Part shown: positions 1-6,608 of the stretch, in pieces
Numbering within the stretch: position 1 is the first letter of the stretch
Layout: each line of letters opens with the position of its first letter
Assembly: GCA_025936955.1 (NCBI GenBank)
Contig: JAICSL010000037.1
Coordinates: 1-9,694 of the forward strand
Source of the DNA: Nitrososphaeraceae archaeon
GTDB taxonomy: Archaea > Thermoproteota > Nitrososphaeria > Nitrososphaerales > Nitrososphaeraceae
Reading direction: 5' to 3'
Length of the DNA: 9,694 bases
Made by a program: the position numbers and the translations under genes
Notes under the pieces: generated by a model
Seen by the model: the letters and a program-made list of their open reading frames with translations, nothing else
The model's database searches: none
What the model was told of the DNA's origin: nothing

Positions 1-262
1 TGAACACTTTTTTTAATATTGTTAATACCAAAAGTACTATCTTGATTGAAATTGTTTACATTTTTGTCGTTATTATCCTGAGTAGGTTTAGTATTGTGGT
101 TTGAATTAACAGAATTGTCTCTATGTGTCATACCATGAACACTTTTTTTAATATTGTTAATACCAAAAGTACTATCTTGATTGAAATTGTTTACATTTTT
201 GTCGTTATTATCCTGAGTAGGTTTAGTATTGTGGTTTGAATTAACAGAATTGTCTCTATGTG
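1..262. repeat. Perfect in-frame tandem repeat, period 135 bp (45 codons)
   Basis: Bases 1-127 and 136-262 are identical by eye. They are offset by 135 bp, with an 8-nt stretch (128-135) completing the unit. The period is exactly 45 codons, so each unit adds 45 residues (starting HRDNSVNSNH, ending NNIKKSVHGMT) to the surface protein. The second unit in protein order runs into the window edge, so the copy number is unknown. The lack of synonymous differences points to recent duplication or ongoing homogenisation. Confidence 0.95.
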
Positions 263-1529
263 AAACAGGTAAAGTAAGTATTCTAGTATGGCTTAATTCA
301 TCTACGCTTTTGGTACTGTGCGAGACACTAGCATCATTGTTATTTTGATGTGCAATTATAACAAATTGTTCTGCCTTAACTACTGAATAATATCCAAATT
401 TGGATGCTTGCATGTTAATGTTGACCACACCTAAATCAGAGTTCTTGTCTATCTTCCAAGAATATGAAAACTCTCCGGAACCATCTGTAATACCAACAAA
501 CTTCTTTGTTTTACCGTTGTTGTAATTTATACTTCCTTCTATATTGGATCTAACAATCTTATCATTTGAATTTGCATCAGTAACTGTAACTGTAATAGTT
601 TGCGTACTTCCGCTAGAGACAGGATTCTTTGCAATAAACATAGAAATTGCTAATGCTTTATTATCATGATTATGATTTATAGCATTACTTATTATCATAT
701 TAGTGCTGTCACTATTATCTTGTAATTTGTTGTCTTTAGAACTACTGTCAATCTTTTGGACAGTGGATGTAGAGATCTTCTTTGTTTTTGATTGCAGTTG
801 CTGCGTTGCCGATTCTGCTATATTATCGCTAGTGTTAGGTTGGGTAGCATGATGATTATTGTCTACTACAGGCGTATTATTTACTGGTCCTAAATTAGAT
901 GTAGTAGAAGACACTTTTGTACAACATATAGGATCAGAGCTATGATTTATTAACTCCGTTTGTTTTTTTCCAGATACATTGGTAATATTGCTATCCACGC
1001 TAACAGGAGCACTTTGTATTGTAGCAGATGATGCCACAGGTTTTGCCAATACCCCTGTAGTTGTTCCAGTTACGTTTATACTATAAAAGGATGCTATTGA
1101 AGGATTAGGATTACAATAGAATTTAGCAGTTAATTTATTTAATCCTTCTTTGATAACGGTATATTTAGATGATACTGTAAAGTTCCATTTTGAATAATCA
1201 TTTGCACCACCAGGACCAGTTGCTGAAGCGTTTTGATAAGGCTTTATACCATTTACAATTACACTAACATGACAATCAGAAGTAGCATTATCATTGGATG
1301 TTCCGGAGACTGCAAGAGTACCCGTTGGAACATTTTGACCTTTAGTAGGTGAGATAATTTTAACTCCGTGTGCAATATATGATGGTATCTGTGACACGGA
1401 TGGCGACGACGGCGACAATGCTTGTTGTGCATAAACAGCAACAGTATTAGACCAAATAGCAGAAACGAGTATTCCGAACAATAGTAAGCCTAGAAACGAT
1501 TCATATTTGAGTGATTTTGACATGTACAT
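1..1529 (-). CDS. Secreted Ig-like surface protein with Asn-rich tandem-repeat tail (C-terminus cut by window edge)
   Basis: The frame is open for 509 codons from ATG 1529 to the window edge, with no stop, so the C-terminus is missing. Residues 1-34 form a signal peptide: MYMSKSLKYE, a hydrophobic core (FLGLLLFGILVSAIW), then cleavage probably after VYA34 before QQ. Residues about 53-155 look like an Ig/beta-sandwich domain (KIISPTKGQNVPTGTLAVSG start; C86 and C139 could form a disulfide). Residues about 155-288 are a Ser/Thr/Asn-rich linker, and about 290-388 form a second beta-rich domain (ITVTVTDANSNDK, ITDGSGEFSYSWKID). The tail is Asn/Asp/Lys-rich and includes a 45-aa repeat. Several N-X-S/T sequons (N81, N100, N116, N152 and more in the linker) suggest glycosylation. 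It is likely extracytoplasmic, perhaps surface-attached or adhesive, but its exact role is unknown. ATG 1529 was chosen over ATG 1523 because a TATA box is centred about 26 nt upstream, giving a leaderless start. Confidence 0.8.
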   Translation of the reverse strand, partial: MYMSKSLKYESFLGLLLFGILVSAIWSNTVAVYAQQALSPSSPSVSQIPSYIAHGVKIISPTKGQNVPTGTLAVSGTSNDNATSDCHVSVIVNGIKPYQNASATGPGGANDYSKWNFTVSSKYTVIKEGLNKLTAKFYCNPNPSIASFYSINVTGTTTGVLAKPVASSATIQSAPVSVDSNITNVSGKKQTELINHSSDPICCTKVSSTTSNLGPVNNTPVVDNNHHATQPNTSDNIAESATQQLQSKTKKISTSTVQKIDSSSKDNKLQDNSDSTNMIISNAINHNHDNKALAISMFIAKNPVSSGSTQTITVTVTDANSNDKIVRSNIEGSINYNNGKTKKFVGITDGSGEFSYSWKIDKNSDLGVVNINMQASKFGYYSVVKAEQFVIIAHQNNNDASVSHSTKSVDELSHTRILTLPVSHRDNSVNSNHNTKPTQDNNDKNVNNFNQDSTFGINNIKKSVHGMTHRDNSVNSNHNTKPTQDNNDKNVNNFNQDSTFGINNIKKSV

Positions 1530-1535
1530 GTCAAA
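1516..1535. promoter_or_regulatory. Perfect 20-bp palindrome over the start codon (candidate operator)
   Basis: The half-site TTTGACATGT (1516-1525) is followed immediately by its exact reverse complement (1526-1535). The palindrome covers the ATG at 1529 and, if the transcript is leaderless, the transcription start about 26 nt from the TATA box. That is a classic position for an archaeal repressor that blocks polymerase recruitment. Binding by a homodimeric regulator is inference; the symmetry is seen directly. Confidence 0.5.
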
Positions 1536-1550
1536 GGGATAACACGACTT

Positions 1551-1560
1551 GTATATATCA
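1551..1560 (-). promoter_or_regulatory. TATA box for the surface-protein gene
   Basis: The minus strand reads TGATATATAC. Its centre is about 26 nt upstream of ATG 1529, the spacing expected for archaeal TBP-directed initiation at or next to the start codon. Confidence 0.5.
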
Positions 1561-1674
1561 ACCTAGTAACATAGTTCGTATAAAATGACATACTAGTTTC
1601 ATTCAAAATAATGAAATATAAAAAAGAAACGTATGATTTGGATCGGTATACTATTGACTCAAAAAGCCGCTTTA

Positions 1675-1681
1675 TAAAAAT
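1675..1681 (-). terminator. Oligo-T terminator candidate after tgtA
   Basis: The minus strand has ATTTTTA about 29 nt past the tgtA stop. A short T-run in the non-template strand is the usual archaeal termination signal. There is no hairpin, and the base composition is AT-rich, so this is weak. Confidence 0.25.
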
Positions 1682-1709
1682 GTCTCTAAATAATTCCTAT
1701 TGCTAACAT

Positions 1710-3275
1710 TTACGAAATAATATCTCTATTATAATCAAAAATTGTTATTTTTAAATTTAGTTCTTTTATTTTTATATCTTTAAGTACATTCTGCATAAAA
1801 TTATCTGCTATTACTATTATTTCTTCGAATTTATTTGAAGAAATAAATCGCAATAAAGATTCAATAAAACTGGGATAATCATCTACATGATATTTTTGGT
1901 TTCTAGACATCATGTTGTGTGATGCTGGAAATATATCACATATTTCTACAGGAATAATGCCTAGAAAGGGATTATATGTACAAATTTGAGCAGCGGGATA
2001 TTTTTTCACGATCCCAAGGAAGTCCGAAGTAGAGTAAAATGGATGAGTGTTTGATTCCACACATAAGATTAACATTTTTTTGTTTTTCAACTTTCTAAAA
2101 TTAGATGTCATTCTTCTGAAACGTAAAGCCTCTGGTCTGTATTGGTCAATGGGATCATAAAGAAAGACCGCTTTCTCTTTGAATAACGGAGTTCCTGATT
2201 CCAAAAATTCAAAGTTTTTAAAAAGTTGTGTGGCTTCCATAAGTTTTGGATGACAATGTGCCTTTTGCATTATATATTCCCATAATTTACCGTCAATAAT
2301 AGCTTGTTTTACTGAAGAAATCTCTGATTTCAAAACATAGAGGTTATGCTTTGCTATTTCTATCGTCCGTTTATCTTTTTCCATCTCCACTAGTTCTTTG
2401 ATCGTATAGCTGGAGCAGATTTGACAAGGGCAGGTCAAATATGAAAGATCTTCTAGTCTACTTATACCATTTTTATGCATGTATCTGTTAAACCTAGCAT
2501 ACAACATATACGATGCAGAGTCAAACATATCACATCCTAATGCAACGACTAGAGGAATTGTAAGTGGATGGCCTGCTCCAAACAGATGCAACGGCTTTGA
2601 AGGAATAGAACGCTTTGTAGTTGCTATCATGTAGGATAGTGTTGCAAATTCATACGCCTCCATTAATTCAACAGGGCTACCAAGAGCCAAGAGTCTAAAT
2701 CCCATTTGGTCGAGGGTGTCTGCAGAATATTTGACCAAATCTGAATGTTCACTACCTTGTATCGGGCCTACCCAAATAGGATCAGCTTTATTATTTGTAT
2801 CGCTGTCCCTCTTTTCTGCTGAGACTATTTCAAGGGTTTCCTTTGCATTTTTGAGTGTCTGATCTACATAGTCTTTTGCTGTTTCATATTTCAGCCCTCT
2901 ACCAGTTGGTTTATCAAGTGGAACACAGATATCACTTTTGATATCTTTTTGAAATTGAGCGATTATCGCGTGGTCGATGCCAATAGATCCATATTCTAAA
3001 ACCTGATAACCACCTGAGTCTGTCATAATTATTCCGTCGTATTTTATAATATTATGGATTCCTCTTTTTCTTGCCTCGTCACCATAATGGCGTAATGCAA
3101 TATATGCATTGGTGATTACTCCATTAAAGCCCAAATCTTTCAAAAATTCTGAGCTAATAGCCTGTCTTACTGGATGAACTACAGGAATAAAGGCTGGTGT
3201 TTCAAGAACTCCATGAGTGGTCTCCAATCTTCCAATTCGAGCTGCCAGATCAGTAAATCTGATCTCAAAAGACAA
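1710..3275 (-). CDS. tgtA: tRNA-guanine(15) transglycosylase (archaeosine pathway)
   Basis: This enzyme exchanges guanine-15 in the tRNA D-loop for preQ0, the first step of archaeosine formation in the cytoplasm. The 521-aa product starts like other archaeal TGTs (FEIRFTDLAARIGRLETTHGVLETPAFIPVVHP). It has MTDSGGYQ (84-91, D86), GPIQGS (170-175), ALGSP (197-201) and the LFGAGHP...CDMFDSASY region with the catalytic Asp at D252. The zinc site is C282, C284, C287 and probably H310. Residues about 397-521 resemble the C1/C2 accessory region (LILCVESNTHP, FLGIIPVEICDIFPASHN). It is shorter than euryarchaeal enzymes of about 580 aa and I see no C-terminal PUA domain, which may be encoded elsewhere. 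The start is TTG 3275, the first possible start after the in-frame TAA of the upstream gene. The conserved N-terminus requires it, and no Met occurs before residue 84. It lies 3 nt after the Sm-like gene, so the two are probably co-transcribed. Confidence 0.95.
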   Translation of the reverse strand: MSFEIRFTDLAARIGRLETTHGVLETPAFIPVVHPVRQAISSEFLKDLGFNGVITNAYIALRHYGDEARKRGIHNIIKYDGIIMTDSGGYQVLEYGSIGIDHAIIAQFQKDIKSDICVPLDKPTGRGLKYETAKDYVDQTLKNAKETLEIVSAEKRDSDTNNKADPIWVGPIQGSEHSDLVKYSADTLDQMGFRLLALGSPVELMEAYEFATLSYMIATTKRSIPSKPLHLFGAGHPLTIPLVVALGCDMFDSASYMLYARFNRYMHKNGISRLEDLSYLTCPCQICSSYTIKELVEMEKDKRTIEIAKHNLYVLKSEISSVKQAIIDGKLWEYIMQKAHCHPKLMEATQLFKNFEFLESGTPLFKEKAVFLYDPIDQYRPEALRFRRMTSNFRKLKNKKMLILCVESNTHPFYSTSDFLGIVKKYPAAQICTYNPFLGIIPVEICDIFPASHNMMSRNQKYHVDDYPSFIESLLRFISSNKFEEIIVIADNFMQNVLKDIKIKELNLKITIFDYNRDIIS

Positions 3276-3278
3276 ATC

Positions 3279-3692
3279 TTACTTCTTGGTCTCCCTCATA
3301 AATTCATCATAAATTGCTTTGACTCTATCTGCTGCCAGGCCTGCTCCTTCTTCAATTCCTCCTTGAGTTACTTTTATTTTGTCCATCACTATAATAGCTC
3401 CCACATCCTCTCTGATCCTGACTAGACCCGGAAATACCCTAGAAAGTCTATCCGACAGAGCTTTAAAATCAAACGGCTTTTCCATAAGCTTAATATCCTT
3501 AATAAACGATCCATTAAGGATTAGCTTGAGGATCCCATGGCCCTCCAGATTGTCTAGAACAACATCAAGTTTTTCATTAATACCAGTTAACGTTCCATTG
3601 TAAATTTTTTGATCCGAAGTTTCTACAGACACTTTTTTTCCTAGAAATAGCAGTGTCTCTTCTCCAAATTTTCTTGTAAACACAGAAGCCAT
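3279..3692 (-). CDS. Sm-like (Lsm) archaeal protein with C-terminal extension (SmAP3-like)
   Basis: This 137-aa protein has an N-terminal Sm fold at about residues 10-70. Sm1 reads GKKVSVETSDQKIYNGTLTG followed by LDVVLDN, and Sm2 reads ILNGSFIKDIKL. It then has an extra alpha/beta region at about 75-137 (FKALSDRLSRVFPGLVRI, IIVMDKIKVTQGGIEEGAGL). Sm-like proteins form rings that bind RNA or act as scaffolds. The long form with a C-terminal domain recalls the crenarchaeal SmAP3 type rather than the roughly 75-aa SmAP1. The usual U-binding Asn of Sm1 appears to be Asp (D43), and the Sm2 'RG' is N60-G61, so RNA preference may differ. ATG 3692 sits about 30 nt downstream of TATATAT. Its stop is 3 nt before tgtA and in the same frame, suggesting coupling and a role near tRNA modification or RNA handling (inference). 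Confidence 0.85.
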   Translation of the reverse strand: MASVFTRKFGEETLLFLGKKVSVETSDQKIYNGTLTGINEKLDVVLDNLEGHGILKLILNGSFIKDIKLMEKPFDFKALSDRLSRVFPGLVRIREDVGAIIVMDKIKVTQGGIEEGAGLAADRVKAIYDEFMRETKK

Positions 3693-3721
3693 GATGTTTC
3701 ATCGTGGGTTATGCTCTTAGC

Positions 3722-3731
3722 AATATATATG
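3722..3731 (-). promoter_or_regulatory. TATA box for the Sm-like/tgtA operon
   Basis: The minus strand reads CATATATATT here. Its centre is about 35 nt upstream of ATG 3692, which implies a transcript with a leader of about 9 nt. Confidence 0.45.
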
Positions 3732-3837
3732 AATTTCAAAGTTAGAAAATAATACACTATTAAAACGATTTTTAATTACATAATATAATTATACAATAAA
3801 ATATTGATTATAATAGATTTTTACCAAAATGTATATA

Positions 3838-3844
3838 CAAAAAG
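3838..3844 (-). terminator. Oligo-T terminator candidate after the AK6/Fap7-like gene
   Basis: The minus strand reads CTTTTTG within 10 nt of the TAG at 3849-3847, and a second short T-run follows about 12 nt further on. The 154-bp gap to the next gene, which has its own TATA box, supports an end of transcription here. Confidence 0.35.
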
Positions 3845-3846
3845 AT

Positions 3847-4419
3847 CTATTCTAGAAACTTCTGTATATCACCATTTTCATAGAGCAGCGAAAGCCAATC
3901 AATTGATCCTACTTTTCTTTTCGTTTTTTTTACCGAGGAAAGTATCTTGTTTGTAACATATTGAACTGATTTCCCTGTAGTGTCAAATTCTGCAACAATA
4001 TCTTTTCCAAAGGTTTTTACTGCATCATAAAGAGTGATACCCAGTATCTCACTTGCAACATTTTCTCTTGATTTTTCAGGTGAATATTTCCTAGCCGTAA
4101 ATATCTTGATTAATTCATAAGGAGACCGTCGCAAAACAACAACAAGATCAAATCCGTTAGATTTTAATACATATGGAGCAAGGTGTCCTACGATTATTAC
4201 ATCTTTTTGCGATTTGAGCTCCTGTGTCATCAATTTAATCAACTTTTTAACATCGACTTCTATACCGTATTCATCATTACTATTTCTTAGAATAGCATCG
4301 TTTTCGATTGCGATCCTATTGATGTCAATTAATGTTGTTCTGTTATATTTCTCTGAAATAAATTTCGCAATTGTGTGCTTTCCGACACCAGGATTTCCAG
4401 TAATTATAAGTTTAGCCAT
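3847..4419 (-). CDS. AK6/Fap7-like P-loop adenylate kinase/ATPase
   Basis: This 190-aa member of the archaeal adenylate kinase 6 (hCINAP/Fap7) family is linked to NMP phosphorylation and late small-subunit ribosome maturation. The P-loop is GNPGVGKHT (8-16). Other family marks are VGHLAPYVL (77-85), LVVVLRRSPYEL (92-103), the lid-like ARKYSPEKSRENVASEILGI (109-128), DTTGKS (146-151) and the C-terminal GSIDWLSLL (171-179). An oddity is that the residue after the P-loop Lys14, normally Ser/Thr that helps hold Mg2+, is His15, with Thr16 next. The ATG at 4419 fits the conserved N-terminus. It lies 69 nt downstream of leuD on the same strand and could share that transcript. A weak TATA-like stretch near 4461-4470 could instead serve it alone. 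Family assignment is firm; the split between kinase and ribosome role cannot be read from sequence. Confidence 0.87.
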   Translation of the reverse strand: MAKLIITGNPGVGKHTIAKFISEKYNRTTLIDINRIAIENDAILRNSNDEYGIEVDVKKLIKLMTQELKSQKDVIIVGHLAPYVLKSNGFDLVVVLRRSPYELIKIFTARKYSPEKSRENVASEILGITLYDAVKTFGKDIVAEFDTTGKSVQYVTNKILSSVKKTKRKVGSIDWLSLLYENGDIQKFLE

Positions 4420-4488
4420 TTCTTTATTATATTTTTATTATCCACTTTGTTTTAGAAGTAATAAATATCTAAGTCTAGTTCTAATAAT

Positions 4489-5085
4489 TTAAATATTGTC
4501 GAGCGACAAACATTTGCTCTCTCTTTCATATTCGGCGATTTCAGATTCTAACTGTAAAGTCATTTGTATATCATCTAAACCCTCAATCAAATTTTTCTTT
4601 CTAAAATCATCTATCTCAAATCTGATTACTTCCGATCCTGCAATTACCCTTTGATTTACTAACTCTACCTCAATTTCAATATCCTCACTTCTACTAAACA
4701 AGTAATCAATTTCCTCATGGTTTAGTGTTATAGGCAAAATTCCATTTTTGAAGCAATTGTTATAGAAAATGTCTGCAAAAGATGATCCGATTATAACCTT
4801 AAACCCATAATCCTGAATTGCCCACACAGCATGCTCACGGGAACTTCCGCTCCCAAAATTATCACGTGTAAGCAAGATTTGTCGCTGTGCATATTTAGGA
4901 TTATTTAATACAAATTTATTTTTCGGTTTTCCATCTTTATCAAACCTCCAGTCATAAAATAAGTAATTACCAAATCCAGTCCTACTAACTAATTTAAGAA
5001 ATTGTTTTGGAATGATCTGATCTGTATCTACGTTGATCATGTCTATAGGAGTAACCTTGCTTTTAATAACTTTAAATGGCTCCAT
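4489..5085 (-). CDS. leuD: 3-isopropylmalate dehydratase small subunit (bacterial type)
   Basis: This is the small (swivelling-domain) subunit of isopropylmalate isomerase, which converts 2- to 3-isopropylmalate in leucine synthesis. The 198-aa protein carries NVDTDQIIPKQFL (18-30), the substrate-loop motif NFGSGSSREHA (76-86), GFKVIIGSSFADIFYNNCFKNGILP (94-118) and the C-terminal GLDDIQMTL (169-177). Length and motifs match the bacterial LeuD of about 200 aa. The short archaeal LeuD/HacB type, about 165 aa, lacks the GLDDI-type tail. It starts 15 nt after leuC, so the two subunits are made from one transcript. No clear Shine-Dalgarno precedes ATG 5085. Confidence 0.95.
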   Translation of the reverse strand: MEPFKVIKSKVTPIDMINVDTDQIIPKQFLKLVSRTGFGNYLFYDWRFDKDGKPKNKFVLNNPKYAQRQILLTRDNFGSGSSREHAVWAIQDYGFKVIIGSSFADIFYNNCFKNGILPITLNHEEIDYLFSRSEDIEIEVELVNQRVIAGSEVIRFEIDDFRKKNLIEGLDDIQMTLQLESEIAEYERESKCLSLDNI

Positions 5086-5100
5086 TTTTTCTCGTCTCTT

Positions 5101-6543
5101 TTAGAGTAGGTCTCTAACATCCACAAAGTGACCATCAATTGCTGCTGCTGCAGCCATAACTGGGCTGACCAAATGAGTCCTTCCTCCGCTACCCTGTCTT
5201 CCTTCAAAGTTTCGGTTGGATGTACTTGCACATCGTTCACCAGCAGACAGAATGTCAGGATTCATTCCAAGACACATGCTACAACCAGACTCTCTCCATT
5301 CAAACCCTGCATTTTTGAAGATTTCATCCAAGCCTAATTTTTCTGCTTCCATCTTCACTCGTTGTGAGCCTGGTACTACCATAGCTCTGACGTCTTGAGA
5401 GACCTTTTTTCCTTTTACAACATGTGAGGCCTCCATTAAGTCTTCCAGTCTAGAGTTAGTACACGAACCAATAAACACGCGATCAATTGGAATGTCTACA
5501 ATAGGAACACCAGGAGTAAGTCCCATATATTCCAAGGCACGTAATGCAGCTTTTCTCTCATTTTCATTCCCTTTTGCATATTCTTCTGGGAAAGGAATTG
5601 TATCAGTAATATCTATAACCATAGAGGGATTTGTTCCCCAGCTAACCTGTGGTGCAAGATTAGTGACGTCTAAAGTAACAGACCTGTCAAAATGGGAATT
5701 CGGATCAGTTTTTAGATTATCTTGCCAATAATCAACTAGCTTTTCAAAGTGCTCGCCTTTTGGAGTGTATCTTCGTCCTCTTATGTAATCAATAGTAGTT
5801 TGATCAGGAGCAATCAATCCAGCCATAGCACCAGCTTCAATTGACATATTGCAAATAGTCATTCTTTTCTCCATCGAAAATTTGGAGATTGTTTCACCTC
5901 TATATTCTATAACCGTTCCCATACCGCCTGAAGTACCAATATTCCGAATAATTGAGAGTATAATGTCTTTAGCATTGACAGCATGAGGATTTTTGAACTC
6001 ACCGATAATATTAACTGCAAAAGACTTTGGCTTTTTCATCCACAAGCATTGGGTCGCTAGTACGTGTTCAACTTCACTAGTACCAATTCCAAAAGCAAGT
6101 GCACCAAATGCACCATTGGTAGATGTATGACTATCACCACATACAATTGTTGTGCCAGGTAGGGTAATACCTAGTTCAGGTCCAATTATATGAACTATAC
6201 CTTGATTTGGACTGTTAATATCGAACAGAGTGATACCAAAGTCTCTACAATTTTCTCTTAGAGTCTGTATCTGTATGGAAGAAATTTCATCTAGGATTGG
6301 AAGAGATCTGTTGTTCGTTGGTACATTATGGTCCATAGTTGCAAATGTTAAATCTGGCCGTCGTACTTTTCTACGATTTAATCGAAGTCCATCAAAGGCT
6401 TGTGGTGAAGTTACTTCGTGTATCAAGTGACGATCAACGTAGAGTAGCGACAATCCATCATTCAGAGGTTCATAATTAACACTTTCTGTTTTAGGATACA
6501 CAATATGACCGTTCCAAATCTTTTCAAAGAGTGTCTCTGACAT
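5101..6543 (-). CDS. leuC: 3-isopropylmalate dehydratase large subunit (bacterial type)
   Basis: This is the aconitase-fold 4Fe-4S subunit that pairs with LeuD in leucine synthesis. The 480-aa protein contains YVDRHLIHEVTSPQAFDGLR (35-54), FATMDHNVPT (67-76) and CGDSHTSTNGAFGA (135-148). Its cluster cysteines are C361 (GSCTNSR) and C421/C424 (GCSMCLGMNPD). The end (NRNFEGRQGSGGRTHLVSP, then AAAAAIDGHFVDVR) is typical of bacterial LeuC of about 470 aa; archaeal LeuC/HacA is nearer 420. The frame stays open upstream to 6609, but that extension would be hydrophobic, is absent from relatives, and would cover the promoter. ATG 6543 (MSETLFEKIW) matches family N-termini such as MAKTLYEKLF. It is divergent from psmB across 65 bp and heads the leuC-leuD unit. 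Confidence 0.95.
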   Translation of the reverse strand: MSETLFEKIWNGHIVYPKTESVNYEPLNDGLSLLYVDRHLIHEVTSPQAFDGLRLNRRKVRRPDLTFATMDHNVPTNNRSLPILDEISSIQIQTLRENCRDFGITLFDINSPNQGIVHIIGPELGITLPGTTIVCGDSHTSTNGAFGALAFGIGTSEVEHVLATQCLWMKKPKSFAVNIIGEFKNPHAVNAKDIILSIIRNIGTSGGMGTVIEYRGETISKFSMEKRMTICNMSIEAGAMAGLIAPDQTTIDYIRGRRYTPKGEHFEKLVDYWQDNLKTDPNSHFDRSVTLDVTNLAPQVSWGTNPSMVIDITDTIPFPEEYAKGNENERKAALRALEYMGLTPGVPIVDIPIDRVFIGSCTNSRLEDLMEASHVVKGKKVSQDVRAMVVPGSQRVKMEAEKLGLDEIFKNAGFEWRESGCSMCLGMNPDILSAGERCASTSNRNFEGRQGSGGRTHLVSPVMAAAAAIDGHFVDVRDLL

Positions 6544-6608
6544 CAGAATGTGTACATATATTGATATCATAACATAAATATAATTATATATGAGCCGAAG
6601 GATTGGCA
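6544..6608. promoter_or_regulatory. Divergent leuCD / psmB promoter region
   Basis: This 65-bp gap is very AT-rich and holds TATA-like sequence for both directions. On the plus strand, ATAAATATAATTA (about 6574-6586) lies some 25-30 nt before ATG 6609. On the minus strand, TTATATTTATG (about 6574-6584) is centred about 36 nt before leuC ATG 6543, implying a leader of about 10 nt. The two boxes overlap, so transcription in the two directions may interfere (inference). A small TGATATCA palindrome lies at 6562-6569. Confidence 0.5.

Noticed and set aside
1..262. CRISPR array
   Set aside because: The repeat unit is 135 bp with only 8 nt not yet shown to repeat between blocks, stays in frame, and encodes protein. 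There are no spacers.
1259..1441. 60-aa minus-strand frame rich in His/Arg/Leu
   Set aside because: It overlaps the secreted Ig-like gene in another frame on the same strand. The longer frame has a signal peptide, promoter and domain structure.
3174..3425. 83-aa plus-strand frame across the tgtA/Sm-like junction
   Set aside because: It is antisense to two well-supported genes and has no recognisable domain.
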